A DNA stretch of 64,000 nt from the NCBI GenBank assembly GCA_028751875.1, contig CM054157.1, positions 6,901,587-6,965,586 of the forward strand, in the 5' to 3' direction. The translations under genes and the position numbers were made by a program. Under the pieces are notes generated by a model that saw nothing but the letters and a program-made list of their open reading frames with translations, did not search any database and had not been told where the DNA came from. Positions 1 to 10,004 of the stretch are shown one piece after another (the first letter of the stretch is position 1; every line of letters starts with the position of its first letter). The DNA comes from Rapana venosa (lineage: Eukaryota; Mollusca; Gastropoda; Neogastropoda; Muricidae).

Positions 1-184
1 TGGGGGGTGGGTGGGGGGGGGGGGGGGTTTTCTTGGGTTTTTCCCTTTTAATTGCTTTTTGGGGGGGGAGGGGGGAGAGTTTTTTGGGGGGACTGTTTTG
101 ACAAGGGTTATTTCCCCTTTTTTTTTATTGTGAGACTGTATAAGTTTTGGGGTTTTTATTATTAAGATGTATCCCTAACGGGGG
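1..184. other. G/T-rich low-complexity window edge
   Basis: Long runs of G and T with little else. Nothing coding or structured is visible. The composition resembles the smoothed, homopolymer-rich sequence seen elsewhere in the first 3.9 kb, so the base calls are doubtful. Confidence 0.5.
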
Positions 185-283
185 GGGGACTGGATGAAAA
201 AAAGCACTGTGTGCTTTTTCTTATCCTCAAAATAAAAAAGGTTTGCCCTTGTCATTGTCATTTTTCATTGTCATTGTCTATCT
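185..283 (+). mobile_element. SINE/LINE 3' tail fragment (tail type 2)
   Basis: The segment reads GGGGACTGGATG, then AAAGCAC..GTGCTTTTTC, TTATCCTC and an A-rich stretch ending in TCATTG-type short tandem repeats. The same order of motifs ends many SINE copies in this window, for example 18361-18480 and 29031-29095. Only the tail is present, so this is a 5'-truncated copy. Confidence 0.55.
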
Positions 284-284
284 T

Positions 285-510
285 TCATTTTACCCTATCT
301 ATCTATCTATTATCTATCATCAAACTACTACCCTATCTATCTATCTATTTAACTATCAAAAAAATCAATCTATTTACTACATACATACATACATACGTAC
401 ATAAAATACATATACACTCACATACAAAAACCATACAAAATTCCCATACAAAACATACTTTCCATAAAAACATACATACAAAACATAAAATACATACATA
501 CATACATGCA
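285..510. repeat. CTAT and CATA microsatellites
   Basis: Tetranucleotide tracts of CTAT followed by CATA with interruptions. The outer edge of the left inverted-repeat arm falls in or beside this tract. The right arm likewise ends against a GATA tract at 53509-53735. Confidence 0.7.
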
Positions 511-739
511 CCCATTTTAAAGACAGAATAAATTGGGAAAAATTCAAAATTTTTCCGGGAGCTTCACAGTTTTGAGTAGCCAAAATTTTTTTTTTCTGTT
601 TGGAAAAAGAAAAAATCCCCAGAAATACCCGTCCCCAAGAAAAAAGGATAAATATTTTATGTCTACCTCAAAACCATTTAAACCCATTTGCCCTCTGAAA
701 CAAATGAATTCATTTTGTATTTTTTTTTTTTAAAGAAAG

Positions 740-1195
740 GTTTTCCAGCACATTTAAAGACGTTCACCTGCCTAACGGGGTTAAACCTTGGAATTCTGGG
801 TTCGATCCCAGCTTTGCATTTTCTTCAAATAAATTTCAAAGCCCCTTCAGATAGGATTTTATAAACCAGGTCCCGTGTGTGAAGGGAAAACGCAGAACAT
901 CTTTCGTACAATTTTAAAAATCTCGTTCCGCTTTTTGAAAGAGTAGCCCAAATTGCGGGGCCGCTAGAAGGGATGAGATTTATAAAACCTAGGCCCCGGT
1001 TTCAAAACGCACGCAGACCACCCTTGCGCACCGGAAAAATCCTATTCCGCTTTTCGAAAGCGTAGGCCATTGTGGGCCGGGGGGAACGATGACAATTTAC
1101 AAAACCGCATACACACAGGGACTGGTTTTGTACAAAAAAGCCCATAAGTGTTTAAATTCCATTATCCCCCGATATAAAAAAATTTAAAGGGAAAA
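740..1195 (+). mobile_element. tRNA-derived SINE with duplicated body
   Basis: A tRNA-like head (degenerate box A near 750-770, box B GGGTTCGATCCC near 800) is followed by two successive copies of the SINE body. Each copy has the phrases for 'actataaacc..aggccccg', 'cgcagaacatctt', 'ttccgctttt..gaaag' and 'taggccattg'. A type 2 tail (GGGACTGG..AAAAAAGCCCATAAGTG..ATTATCCC) closes it. The partner in the right arm (50775-50842 plus 52892-53262) has the same two-body structure, so the duplication predates the arm duplication. The sequence is degraded by homopolymer expansions. Confidence 0.75.
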
Positions 1196-1269
1196 AAGCA
1201 GATAAAAAAATTTAAAAAAAAAAAAAAGGGCATGCACACGGGAAGTTCTTTTTAGACACCACCCCTGAA

Positions 1270-1420
1270 TTGGGAAGCGGCAAACCTAAAGGGTTTGGAA
1301 AGGAGGGGGTGTAGGTGGGGGGGGAAGGGCAACATATGCATATGTAAAAACCCTCACCTTTGGGTAAAATCGGACCCTCAAACCCGGGGAACAAAGAAAA
1401 GCCCCTCAGTATTTTTGTTT
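1270..1420 (+). repeat. Short interspersed module M1
   Basis: A roughly 90 bp unit recurs in the window. In good copies it runs GAAGTCGGAATGCGGCTACC, TTAATGGTGGGCAAAGG, CGCATATGTAAAAATCTCACC, then GAGCTCTAGCCGAGGAACG. Here it is stretched by G runs, but the order of motifs is clear, and its reverse complement lies at 50570-50700 in the right arm. I do not recognise the family. It has no coding frame. Confidence 0.55.
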
Positions 1421-1534
1421 TCCCCTTCGTCCCTTTTGCTAAGTGAGTAAGGACTAAAAAAAGACAAAAATTTTCCCCAAACTTTCCCCCACTCCCCCCC
1501 TCCCACCCACTCCTTTTTGTTTCAAAACCCTCTA

Positions 1535-1630
1535 AAATCCAGATTTTGTAGATGTCTGTTTTGTTGTTCCTTTTAGCCGACTCTGTTAACGGCTTTTCTG
1601 TCATCGTCTGCATTTTGGGCCCGACGCCCC
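1535..1630 (-). repeat. Module M2
   Basis: Reverse strand of a 115 bp unit containing GCAGACGATGACAG, AAGCCGTTAACAG and CAGACATCTACA. Other copies: 9683-9800 (+), 42270-42395 (-), 50335-50455 (+). One copy sits near each end of each arm palindrome, in opposite orientations. Confidence 0.65.
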
Positions 1631-1649
1631 CGCAATTTTTTATTATTAT

Positions 1650-2160
1650 TTTTTTTTACAAATTTTATTTCCCTTTTTTTTTTTTTGTTTAACTTCAAAA
1701 CCTCTTTCATCTATCTATCTAAAATTTTCCGTCAGCCCGTCTTTTCTGTCTGTCTCTTTTTTGTAAGTAGTGGGGGGAAAAGTATGTTTGTTGTATGGGA
1801 AAGATGTATGTATGAATGTGTGTAAGGGATGTAGTATGTATGTATGTATGTATGTTTTAAACTATCTTTCATTTTTGCTATTTTATCTATCTATCTATCT
1901 ATCTAAACCCATCCATCTAAAACTATCTTTCTATCTATCATTATCAAACTATCTATCTATCTATCTATTCTTATCTACTATCTTCCCGTCTGCCTATCGT
2001 CTGCCTTTTCTCCCGGCTGTTTTGTCCCGTCTATCTCTCCCATCTATCTATCCCATCTATCCTATCTATTTTATTCTACTATCTATCTATTTCTATCTAT
2101 CTATCTTTCTATTTTATCTATCTATCTTTTCCCATCTATCTTTCCGTTTGTCTGTCTTAC
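1650..2160. repeat. T-rich and CTAT/GTAT microsatellite stretch
   Basis: Tracts of GTAT followed by CTAT with many interruptions. These read as long YLSIYLS-type pseudo-proteins and are not genes. The equivalent tract in the right arm is the GATA/GACA array at 49985-50290. Confidence 0.7.
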
Positions 2161-3045
2161 GTCTTGCTTTCTTTGGGAAAAAGTTTTTAAATTTTTTTTT
2201 TTGTGATTTTTTTTTGTTTTTCTTCTCTCTCTTCGGTAATTGTTTTTTTCTGTGTTTTAATACCAAACAGATGGGTTTAAAACAAAATCAAAGAAAAAGA
2301 ACCTTGACAATCAAGGGGTCAGAAAAACAAAAAGGGTTTAAAGTTTATTTTTTACGTGTACAGAAAAAAAATTACAATCCACTACTGCCCTCTTGGGGGG
2401 TTAGCTTGAAAAAATTTTCAGAAAAAAGTGTAATCTTCTACATACTTTTTTTGTTGCTTTTTTTCTGACTTCTGGGTTCCCCTTGTGATCTAATCACTAG
2501 CTTGAATCAAAAAATTTGGGGAAAAAAGAAATCCCCTTTAAACTAAAATTTGATTTTTTAATTATGTCAATTATTTGTAGAGTTTATTAACAAATATGCA
2601 AATTTAACTTTTTTTTCTAAGTTAATTCTAGCATCAGATATTAGTTATGAGAGGAAATCAAAAACCCGCTGGGTTTAATTTTTGGTTTTCACAGAAACTT
2701 TTACAGGAAGAATGGGTGAAATGGAAGATGAGGTTTAAAAGACTGTATAGGTAAAAAATTTCAGTTAAAAGTGCAGGAAATTGGGTGATTTTACCCCGTT
2801 GTGAAGCTTATGTTGTCAATGTTGCCAAATACACTCCTTAAAAATGTCTTTAGGATGAACCGAGGTTCGTTTGCAAAAAATAGGTTCCATTTGCAAATTG
2901 CAGGAAAAACTTACTTTTTTTTTTTTAAAAAACCCCTTCCACCTTTGGAAAAGTAACCCATGTGGGGAAAAAAGATGACAAAATTAAAAAAAAAAAAAAC
3001 CACGTGACCGGTGTCCATTTACACACGATCCTTGAAGTCAGAATA
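2160..3045. other. Degraded arm sequence, no gene
   Basis: A/T-rich sequence without a credible reading frame. It aligns in reverse to 49140-49960, where the same segment is cleaner. At 2700-2860 it matches a stretch with a short acidic open frame (EDEVNDCKG-like) on the minus strand of 49393-49626, probably a transposon remnant. Confidence 0.5.
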
Positions 3046-3220
3046 AGGGGGCCCCCAACCCTTTGGGGGGCTTAGGGGGGGCAAGGCATCAGGAAACCCC
3101 AGTTTCTCAAGGAGCCGCCCTCCATTTAAGGCTGGGTGAACCGGGGGGGGGGGGGGGAAGGGGCTGTACGAAAACCAAAAGGGGCGCAAAAAGGGCACCC
3201 ATCCAACTGGGAACCCCCTT
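3046..3220 (-). mobile_element. Chimeric 5S-type SINE copy, 5'-truncated
   Basis: On the minus strand this has the 5S-like block GGATGGGTGCC, then a body equivalent to that at 28407-28690. Its partner in the right arm is 48960-49145. Runs of G replace mixed bases compared with that partner, so the present text is a poor consensus of the element. Confidence 0.6.
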
Positions 3221-3228
3221 TTATGGGG

Positions 3229-3322
3229 AATTTAGAATAGAGCTACCTTCATGGTGGGCAAAGGGGGCGCATAGGTAAAAACTCACCCTTGGGGAACTTC
3301 GGGGCTCTAGACGAAAACGAAA
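3229..3322 (+). repeat. Module M1
   Basis: Contains GAGCTACCTTCATGGTGGGC, GCATAGGTAAAAACTCACC and GGGGCTCTAGACGA in order. It is the left-arm counterpart of 48870-48955. Confidence 0.65.
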
Positions 3323-3920
3323 AAAGGGGATCATTCTTCTTCTTTATTTGGGTGTTTTGCAGGAGGGTACCATCACGTGTAGAGATGCTTTTGTGAGAAA
3401 AGAGTAAGAAGCCCATTTTTCAAGTTCGGAAAGCGAAGAATGAGTTGGAAAAACAAAAAAAAACTGGGTTTCAATTAAAACAAAATTTAATGATACAAGT
3501 GAGGTGATGCCCGCGTGGGTTTAAAGCTCTTTAGTAAATTGGGATTTTTGGGCAAAAAAAAGAAACATATAAGCAATGGACAAAGGGCCCGAGAGTGATT
3601 ATTTGGGCATTGAAACCCGAAACAGGGGGCCCTACAGCAGTCAGTTTTATAGGAATGATTGAGGTGGTATAAAATGAAAATTTAAAAACCCATGGACTGG
3701 AAAAAAAAAAAATTCACAGAAGTATATCAGATGAAAAAAATTTATCTTTAAATTTATTATTCGTGGGCAGGGAGCCGTAGAGATGTAGACACAATTCATC
3801 AGTGTGTTTAATAAGGTTTTTTCCAACGAACTAGTCAAATTCAATTTTTTTAGGGGAAAAAATAGTCAAATTTTTGGGAAACCCAAAAAGAAAGGGCCCT
3901 TGGGCAAGGTGAAAGTTGTT
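3323..3920. other. Degraded arm sequence, possible L2-like remnant
   Basis: No gene. The minus strand of 3647-3844 has a short open frame ending in a phrase like FHFIPPQSFL. It corresponds to the L2-like C-terminal remnant of the right arm at 48395-48570. The frame is too decayed to annotate as a gene. Confidence 0.35.
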
Positions 3921-4440
3921 ATGCGTGACATGACGGAAGTTGTGATATGACTCATGGCATCAGTGGACACGTGTGTGTGGATACCACTGTAAAGTCAGTG
4001 TTCTAATAGAAGCAGAAAACTGGCAGATATGGTTTATGAATTTCTGCACAGATCTACGTTTAGATGTTTGCCTGTCTGACTCCACTCTAGAAACGCCACA
4101 GAAGCGTACTATAATCTGTCTGACTTTCTTTGATGGCGTGGGCTGTATGCCAGGTCCTTCTTCAAGCTGCTTTTGTTGCTATTGGTGTGCATGCGGAGTT
4201 CTTTTACAGGTTGCAAACTCCAGTAGTCTTTAACTTCTGTGTTTGTCAGGGTTTTGGTATATGCCACTTGTGTTTTCTTCAAACAGGTCCAGGCATCGAA
4301 ATTACACTTCCTATGTAGATTTGTATCCTTGAAAACATGTCTTCATCATTATAGTTTTGTGTTGGTGCAAAGCTTCAACCATTGTGACGTTAAAAGAGAA
4401 TGCTTTCGGGTGAATGATGGTTACTCTGCTAGATAAAAGG
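3920..4440 (+). repeat. Nested inverted segment A (left arm)
   Basis: Carries the signature CCACAGAAGCGTACTATAAT and ATGTTTGCCTGTCTGA. The reverse complement occurs at 6900-7400 in the same arm. Two more copies lie in the right arm at 44760-45350 (+) and 47760-48250 (-). Short frames exist (3973-4233) but are interrupted in the other copies, so I treat this as repeat rather than gene. Confidence 0.75.
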
Positions 4441-5270
4441 TAATAGCCTATAGGGCTCCCAATACATGTTTGTTTAGAATCCTGTATCATGATTATGTTT
4501 ACGCAGACTTCCCTGTTCAACAAGGAAGAAGGCCATTTCACACGTTATACCTTTAAGGCCCTTTCCTTGTACATAGACCAGAAATGTTTCAGAACTATCT
4601 TTCCACTTCATTGGTCAGTTCTTGAGGCTTGAATTAATGTAACTAAGTTACAACTAAAAATATTCTGATCAACTTACTCAAATAAAATTCACCGAGTATT
4701 ATCCTTGTATTATCAGTGGACAGGTGAAACAGTGTCGTGACATTTATTTCTTCTACACATTCTGTCTACAATTGTCTTGTTTCCGGACCTGAGCAGATTT
4801 TAATAATATCATGGTTGAATTCTGTGATGGTAATCAGATCCAGTGTTTACTGAATGCACAAAAGCTTATTATAAATTATAGCTTAAATCGATATTCACAT
4901 ACTTCGCTATTTCCCAATAAAATAGTGAAGGTGCACTACCCTAGCTATAGGACATCTAAACAGAGAAGATGTGTGAAGTGGTATGGTAAAATACATCTTC
5001 CAGCACTGCATTATCTGCCAATTACTGCGGTGCACTTTGGGATGTTGGTGCAAAGCAACCTGCTATTACCCAGTTAAGACACTGAACTCTTACTACGTAC
5101 AGAACAAGTTGTTCTGTGCTTCGCACGAGGGAACAGAAAATAAAAGGGACGTCCGTTGTTGAGAGTATAGAACACTGAGCAGTGAAAGGTGGGTTAGAGT
5201 GGGGGAGGGGGGGGGGAGGAGGGGGGGTAGAGAAAAAAGTGCAGGACTGTCACTCAGAGGTTAATAAAAA
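4440..5270. other. Arm sequence without recognised gene
   Basis: Clean, A/T-rich DNA matching 46900-47770 in reverse. An 88-codon frame at 4811-5077 is not maintained in the partner arm, and no domain is recognised. Short G runs sit near 5200-5226. Confidence 0.5.
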
Positions 5271-5459
5271 TGGCGGACGTGTCTGTCAGATCCCACACTG
5301 AGACGTTAGGTTGTGATCCACCCTTATGGATTGAATTTGCACGGCGACATCTTGCTTCCTTCTTGTTTTCCTTTTCATACCTTCCATCCCTTCAATTCTG
5401 TGTGATTGAGGCCCTATATGCCTCACACACTCGCTTGCTGTCTACTGCCCGTGATATTC

Positions 5460-5895
5460 CTGTGGACGAAAAAAGAAGAAAAAGAAGAAGAAGAAGAAGA
5501 AGAAGAAGAAGAAAAAGGGAAAAAGAAGAAAAAAGAAAAGAAAAAAAAGAAGAAAAAATGAAGAAGGAGAAAAGAAAAAGAAGAAGAAAAAAGAAAAAGA
5601 AAAAAAGTAGAAGAAGAAAAAGAAGAAGAAAAGGGAAAAAAGAAAAAGAAGAGAAGAAAAAAAAAAAAGGAAAAAAGAAGAAGGGAAAAAAAGAAGAAGA
5701 AGAAGAAGAAGAAAGAAGAAGAAGAGAAGAAGAAGAAGAAGAAAAAGAAAAAACAAGAAAAAGAAAAAGAAGAAGAAAAAAAAGAAGAAGAAGAAAGAAG
5801 AAGAAAAGAAGAAGAAGAAGAAGAAGAAGAAAAAGAAGGGAAAAAGAAAAGAAAAGAACAAAAGAAAGAAAAAGAAGAAAAAAGAAGAAAAAAAA
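5460..5895 (+). repeat. Polypurine GAA/GAAAA tract
   Basis: About 430 bp of almost pure A and G. On either strand it reads as Lys/Arg/Glu or Phe/Ser low-complexity protein with no biological meaning. It lies at the fold axis of the left-arm palindrome and pairs in sequence class with the downstream CT tract. Confidence 0.9.
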
Positions 5896-6061
5896 ACCAA
5901 CAACAAAAAAACAAGAAGTTTTTTTTCCGCTGGTTCTTATTTTTTTGCTTTTTCTTTTAAAATTTAGTCTTTCGTTGTTTTGTCTTTTTTTTTTTTCCCC
6001 TTTTTGTTTTTGTTGTTGTTGTTCTTGCTCCCCTTTTTTGTTTTTTTTGTTGTTTTTTGGG

Positions 6062-6168
6062 TTTTTCTTCTTCTTCTTCTTCTTCTTCTTTTCTTTTCTT
6101 CTTCTTCTCTCTCTTCTCTCTCTCTCTCTCTCTCTCCCTCCTCTCTCTCTCTCTCTCTCTCTCTCTAT
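6062..6168 (+). repeat. Polypyrimidine TTC/CT tract
   Basis: TTC repeats then CT repeats, about 170 bp downstream of the GAA tract on the same strand. The two together could form a hairpin or triplex. The right arm has the mirror arrangement at 46020-46215 and 46300-46695. Confidence 0.9.
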
Positions 6169-6339
6169 TTTTTCTTCTCTCTGGCAGTGAAACCTATATG
6201 AAAAGTCTGAAAAACATAAAACCCCTATCCGGTGGCTTTAAATTTTGGGTGGTGTTTTTTTGGTGTGTGTGTGTTGTGTGTGTGTGTGTGGGTGGTGGGG
6301 GTTGTGTGGGTGTTTTCCCTGGCTAAAAACCTTTTGGGG

Positions 6340-6430
6340 TTTTTTGCAAGGGGTTGAGATTATCTTTGAATATGTGACCGCTTTTGCCCACCATTAAAGT
6401 AGATGCATTACAACTTCGGAGAAAGTTGAA
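6340..6430 (-). repeat. Module M1
   Basis: Reverse complement carries ATGCATCTACTTTAATGGTG and GGCAAAAG followed by TCACATAT. It is the partner of 45757-45850. Confidence 0.5.
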
Positions 6431-6900
6431 GTTTTAAAAGACAGTCTCCATAAATGAAACAACCATGTAAAGAACTAACAGAAGAACAGCGTGATTTGTT
6501 TGTCTGGGAACAAACCTCAAAGACTTTAAAGAATACAAGAAAAATGACCAGCAGACTTGACCTACTCTCTAACTTGGCTAACGAAATGGAAGGAGAGTCG
6601 TGACACATATTTTGGTCTTTGCTGAAAGAGAAACCAACAGCTGTTAAAAACATGACAGATGGTAATAGTCCAGTCCTTTATTTTCGTCATGGACATATAG
6701 TAATAATAAAACACATGCATGGTCTTGGGTTTCTATACACAAAAGAAAAAAAATGTGGAACATGCTAATCTGTAGCCCACTATTCTAGCAGTCCAATCAT
6801 CAGCCACCCCAAAGTAATATCCTTTCAACATCACAGTAGTCTACCTTCGCACCTACATCAAAATACAAAGATGAAGAAACTCAAGATACAAAATATCTGT
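6430..6900. other. Arm sequence, no gene
   Basis: The minus strand of 6408-6653 has an 81-codon frame whose N-terminal 40 residues recur on the plus strand of 45528-45701. The frame then diverges. It is also homologous to 4590-4660, where it is not open. Probably non-coding repeat. Confidence 0.45.
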
Positions 6901-7400
6901 TTTCAAGATCGCAAAGAAAGATACCATCAAGCTTCAAGAAGAGTGGAATACTAATCACCAGACCTCTCAGGAAAACGCATGCAGTACATCCTGCAACCCT
7001 AAGACAAACACAGGAGTTAAAGACTACTGGAGTTTGCAGGCTACCAAACCTCTACAAGCCCACTAGGTAGCCACAAAGCCACTGGAAGACGGACCTGGCG
7101 TGCAGCCAACGCCATCAAAGAAAGTCAGACAGATTATAGTACGCTTCTGTGGCGTTTCTAGAGTGTAATCAGACAGGCAAACATCTAAACCTAGACCCAC
7201 GTAGAGATTCATGAACCATATCTGCCAGTCCTGCTGCTACTCCACATTGACTTTATGGTATATACACAGATGACTTTACAGTGTATCCACAGACACTTGT
7301 CCACTGATGCTAGGAGTCATGTTACAACTTTGGTCATTTCATGCTTCATGACTACAACCGGTTCATGCTTGGAGTCCCTTTCGTCTGGTTTTGCCAACAT
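6900..7400 (-). repeat. Nested inverted segment A' (left arm)
   Basis: Reverse complement of the 3920-4440 segment type. It shares the signatures at 7130-7190 (ATTATAGTACGCTTCTGTGG, TCAGACAGGCAAACATCTAA). Confidence 0.75.
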
Positions 7401-7494
7401 CAATGATTCACTCTCTACCGGCATACATCATTGAATCTTGACTTGATCTGAGGAATGAAACCACTGATGTAATTATCGTAATGGATTGTAGTTA

Positions 7495-7660
7495 TACCCA
7501 CTGGCTGCCTGTCTCATGAAGAATAAATATGATTCAAACTTTCTATGACAACTGGTTCGATGGATTAGTTATTCGATATCTCTATGATTGTCTTTACCTT
7601 CACATATCACTTCATTCAGTCTCTGACTGAGCGTAAATTCCTGTCCTCAGGTTCCAAACA
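7495..7660 (+). pseudogene. L2-like LINE C-terminal remnant
   Basis: ACTGGCTGCCTGTCTC.TGAAGAATAAA gives a WLPVS-RI-type phrase, and a CLYLHISLHSVSD phrase follows. Both resemble the block LHWLPVPQRVNYKI..SPSRSLRS of the better L2-like copy at 29743-29900. Stops and frameshifts interrupt it. Homologues are at 44540-44690 (-) and 48395-48570 (+). Confidence 0.35.
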
Positions 7661-9180
7661 GTCCAGTGTCACCCAGTACTCTTTATCGAACCCCCCCTCT
7701 CCCCCTCCGCGCTGTTTGCACGTGGCTACTTTTACTTACAATGATATGGTTTGAGCCAGTAATGAATGGAAGGAACAACTGTAATTTGATCTCCCTTTTC
7801 CAAGAGCCATCGATGGCTTCAAATCATTCGGGCACAACGAATCACGAATCATTTTTCCATGTGATAATTGTTTTTCTTTACACACTGATTAAGTTTCCTC
7901 TTCCAAATATTTCGTCTCAGCCCTCGCTCTCTGAGCTTTAGTTATCACACTGAGCATCTCCACACAGTAATCATGTTCCTGTATGGGAAAAAAAATAACT
8001 GAAGAAGAAAAGAAATAAGCAAGAGAAAAAGCCTGCTAGTGGCTCACTTGTGTTCATCTCTTTTGAAAAAAAATCACTTTTTAAAGGTAGCCATTGGCGC
8101 TATAAATTAGCCATTGGTCTCTAGTTATACCTATCATTGAATAAATTGTTTTTTTAATGAAACAAAGCAAAGAGTAAAGTTCTAACATAATGTCATTAAC
8201 TGTACAGTTTGAAAAGATAATGAATCTCATTCATCAGAAATTTTATAATTATAGGGGGTTTGTTCCAATCTCATTACATTGATGTATACAGTACAATCAC
8301 AAGGGGGGGATAATTTGAATTTTTCGTTTGGTTGGTGAGTTTTATTTAATAATCGTTGTATTTCCTCATAGCGCAAGTATGGTTCAGAAATATGAACTGT
8401 AACACACAGGTAATAGATCAGACCCACATAAAAAAAACTTTGAATATACATGACTATAAATGTGGATTTTAGAATCGAAGACAGTAATGAATTTTCATGA
8501 CAACACAGGCTGATTTTTTCTTCTACACAAATGAGGTCAGTTATCCAATCCCCACGTTGGCATTGACATCTTCCCTCTCGATCATTAGCTTCATCTTCAA
8601 TTTTCCCATAGTTGTTGTGAAGGCGCCAAGACACAGAAAATAAGAACGCCCAAAACAAACAACAATCACTTAATTTCCTGTCATAGCTGATGATGGAATC
8701 AGCTTAGAGAAAATATTAATTTCAAACTTGATTATTACCTCTACACGTAAAGTTACATAACCCCATACATATCAACACCAATTTCAGATCAGAGGGACTT
8801 TTCATTTTCCCCGATGCTTTGATGAATCAAGTTAACAGACAAGACTTCAAGATGAAACTAGTAGTCGCTCAAAAACATACATAAGATGCAGGAGATTGTA
8901 ATTTCTTAGAACAAAATCTTCATTTCCCCCTTTTCATCAAGGTGACAGAAGCGGTTTGTAATATTCATATGGCAAAGTAGATAAACCATAACCACAAAAA
9001 TAATATGTGTTATCTCACAGCTCATAATTGCAAGTCTTCACTCCCTACTTCTTATAATTATCATCTTCCTAGTTGGTTTTTAGCACAAAAGAAAGAGTGT
9101 AAAGAAGAAATTAAGTTAAAGCAATTGTAATAAAAAAGAAAGGAAAAATAGAAAAGAAATAAAGGCAAAAATATAATAGA
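7660..9180. other. Arm sequence, no recognised gene
   Basis: Frames of 60-143 codons occur at 7666-7941 (+) and 8227-8658 (-). The arm partners (44225-44410 and 43365-43628) keep parts of these frames but shift or stop in the rest. They are read here as shared ancestry of a repeat rather than conserved coding. The 8580-8640 minus strand includes an EDEANDREG phrase also seen in degraded form in half-unit H1. Confidence 0.45.
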
Positions 9181-9181
9181 T

Positions 9182-9257
9182 AGATAGAGAGATAGATAGG
9201 TAGAAAGACAGACAGATAGATATATACATAGACAGATACATAGATAGATAGACAGAA

Positions 9258-9300
<43 letters not shown>

Positions 9301-9635
9301 TAGATACATACTAACATACACACATACATACATACATACTTACTTACATACATACATGCATACAGATAGAAGACAGACAATACATACATACATACATACA
9401 TACATACATACATACATACATACATACATACATACATACATACATAAAATACATACATACATACTACATACATACATACATACATACATACGTACATACA
9501 TACATACATGTATACATACATACACACATCCATCCATACATACATCCATCCATACATACATACATACACACACATCCATCCATCCATCCATCCATCCCTC
9601 CCTCCATCCATCCATCCATCCATCCATCCATTCAT
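9182..9635. repeat. GATA, GACA, CATA and CATC arrays
   Basis: Successive tetranucleotide arrays: GATA/GACA (9182-9305), CATA (9320-9530), CATC (9530-9630). The right arm has the same order reversed at 42430-42840. Confidence 0.9.
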
Positions 9636-9682
9636 TCATCGTTCTACAGAGGGACCAAAATCAGAGGGGTTAATTCCATTCC

Positions 9683-9800
9683 TCTGGCAGACTGCAGACG
9701 ATGACAGCAAAGCCGTTAACAGTCGTCTGCTGCAGACATCAAACAGACATCTACACATCTGGACATAGAGGGCTTCTGGGACCGACAGGAGTGGGGGAGG
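9683..9800 (+). repeat. Module M2
   Basis: Contains CAGACTGCAGACGATGACAG, AAGCCGTTAACAG, GTCTGCTGCAGACATCAAAC and CACATCTGGACATAGAGGGC. It is the partner of 42270-42395. Confidence 0.75.
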
Positions 9801-10004
9801 GGGAGGGAGGGGGGGGAGGGAGAAGGATTAGGAAATGTTTGATCATCTTGATTCTTTGCTCACTTGGCAAAGAGTAAGACGGGGCTGAATCCATTTTTGT
9901 CAGAACTAAATGTTACATAATTATCTTGCGAGGAAAAAATATGAACATTTTCGGTTTGCTGTTTGGTGACTAATATTACGCGCGGGCGCGCACCTGTGTA
10001 TGTG

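Larger units (their letters stand above)
1400..5400 (+). repeat. Half-unit H1 of the left-arm palindrome
   Basis: This half pairs, in reverse complement, with 6200-9900 inside the same arm. Anchors: 1440-1460 with 9870-9900 (TCACTT..GCAAAG..GTAAGAC); 1535-1630 with 9683-9800; 2715-2760 with about 8590-8610; 3960-4290 with 7000-7330; 4590-4660 with 6545-6620. Divergence is far greater than between the two arms. The half-unit carries modules M1 and M2, remnants of an L2-like LINE and tetranucleotide microsatellites. Confidence 0.6.
6200..9900 (-). repeat. Half-unit H2 of the left-arm palindrome
   Basis: Diverged reverse complement of 1400-5400. Reading its minus strand outward from the axis gives segment A, then the L2-like remnant, the EDEANDREG-like segment (8600 region), tetranucleotide arrays and module M2, the same order as H1. 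The partner in the right arm is 42190-45960. Confidence 0.6.

Noticed and set aside
3063..3278. 71-codon Gly/Ala-rich frame
   Set aside because: It runs through a reverse SINE with G-run errors. The clean partner at 48960-49145 has no such frame.
5270..6190. 306-codon Lys/Arg/Glu-rich open frame
   Set aside because: It is the GAA tract read as protein. All frames on both strands are open there because the repeat lacks stop codons.
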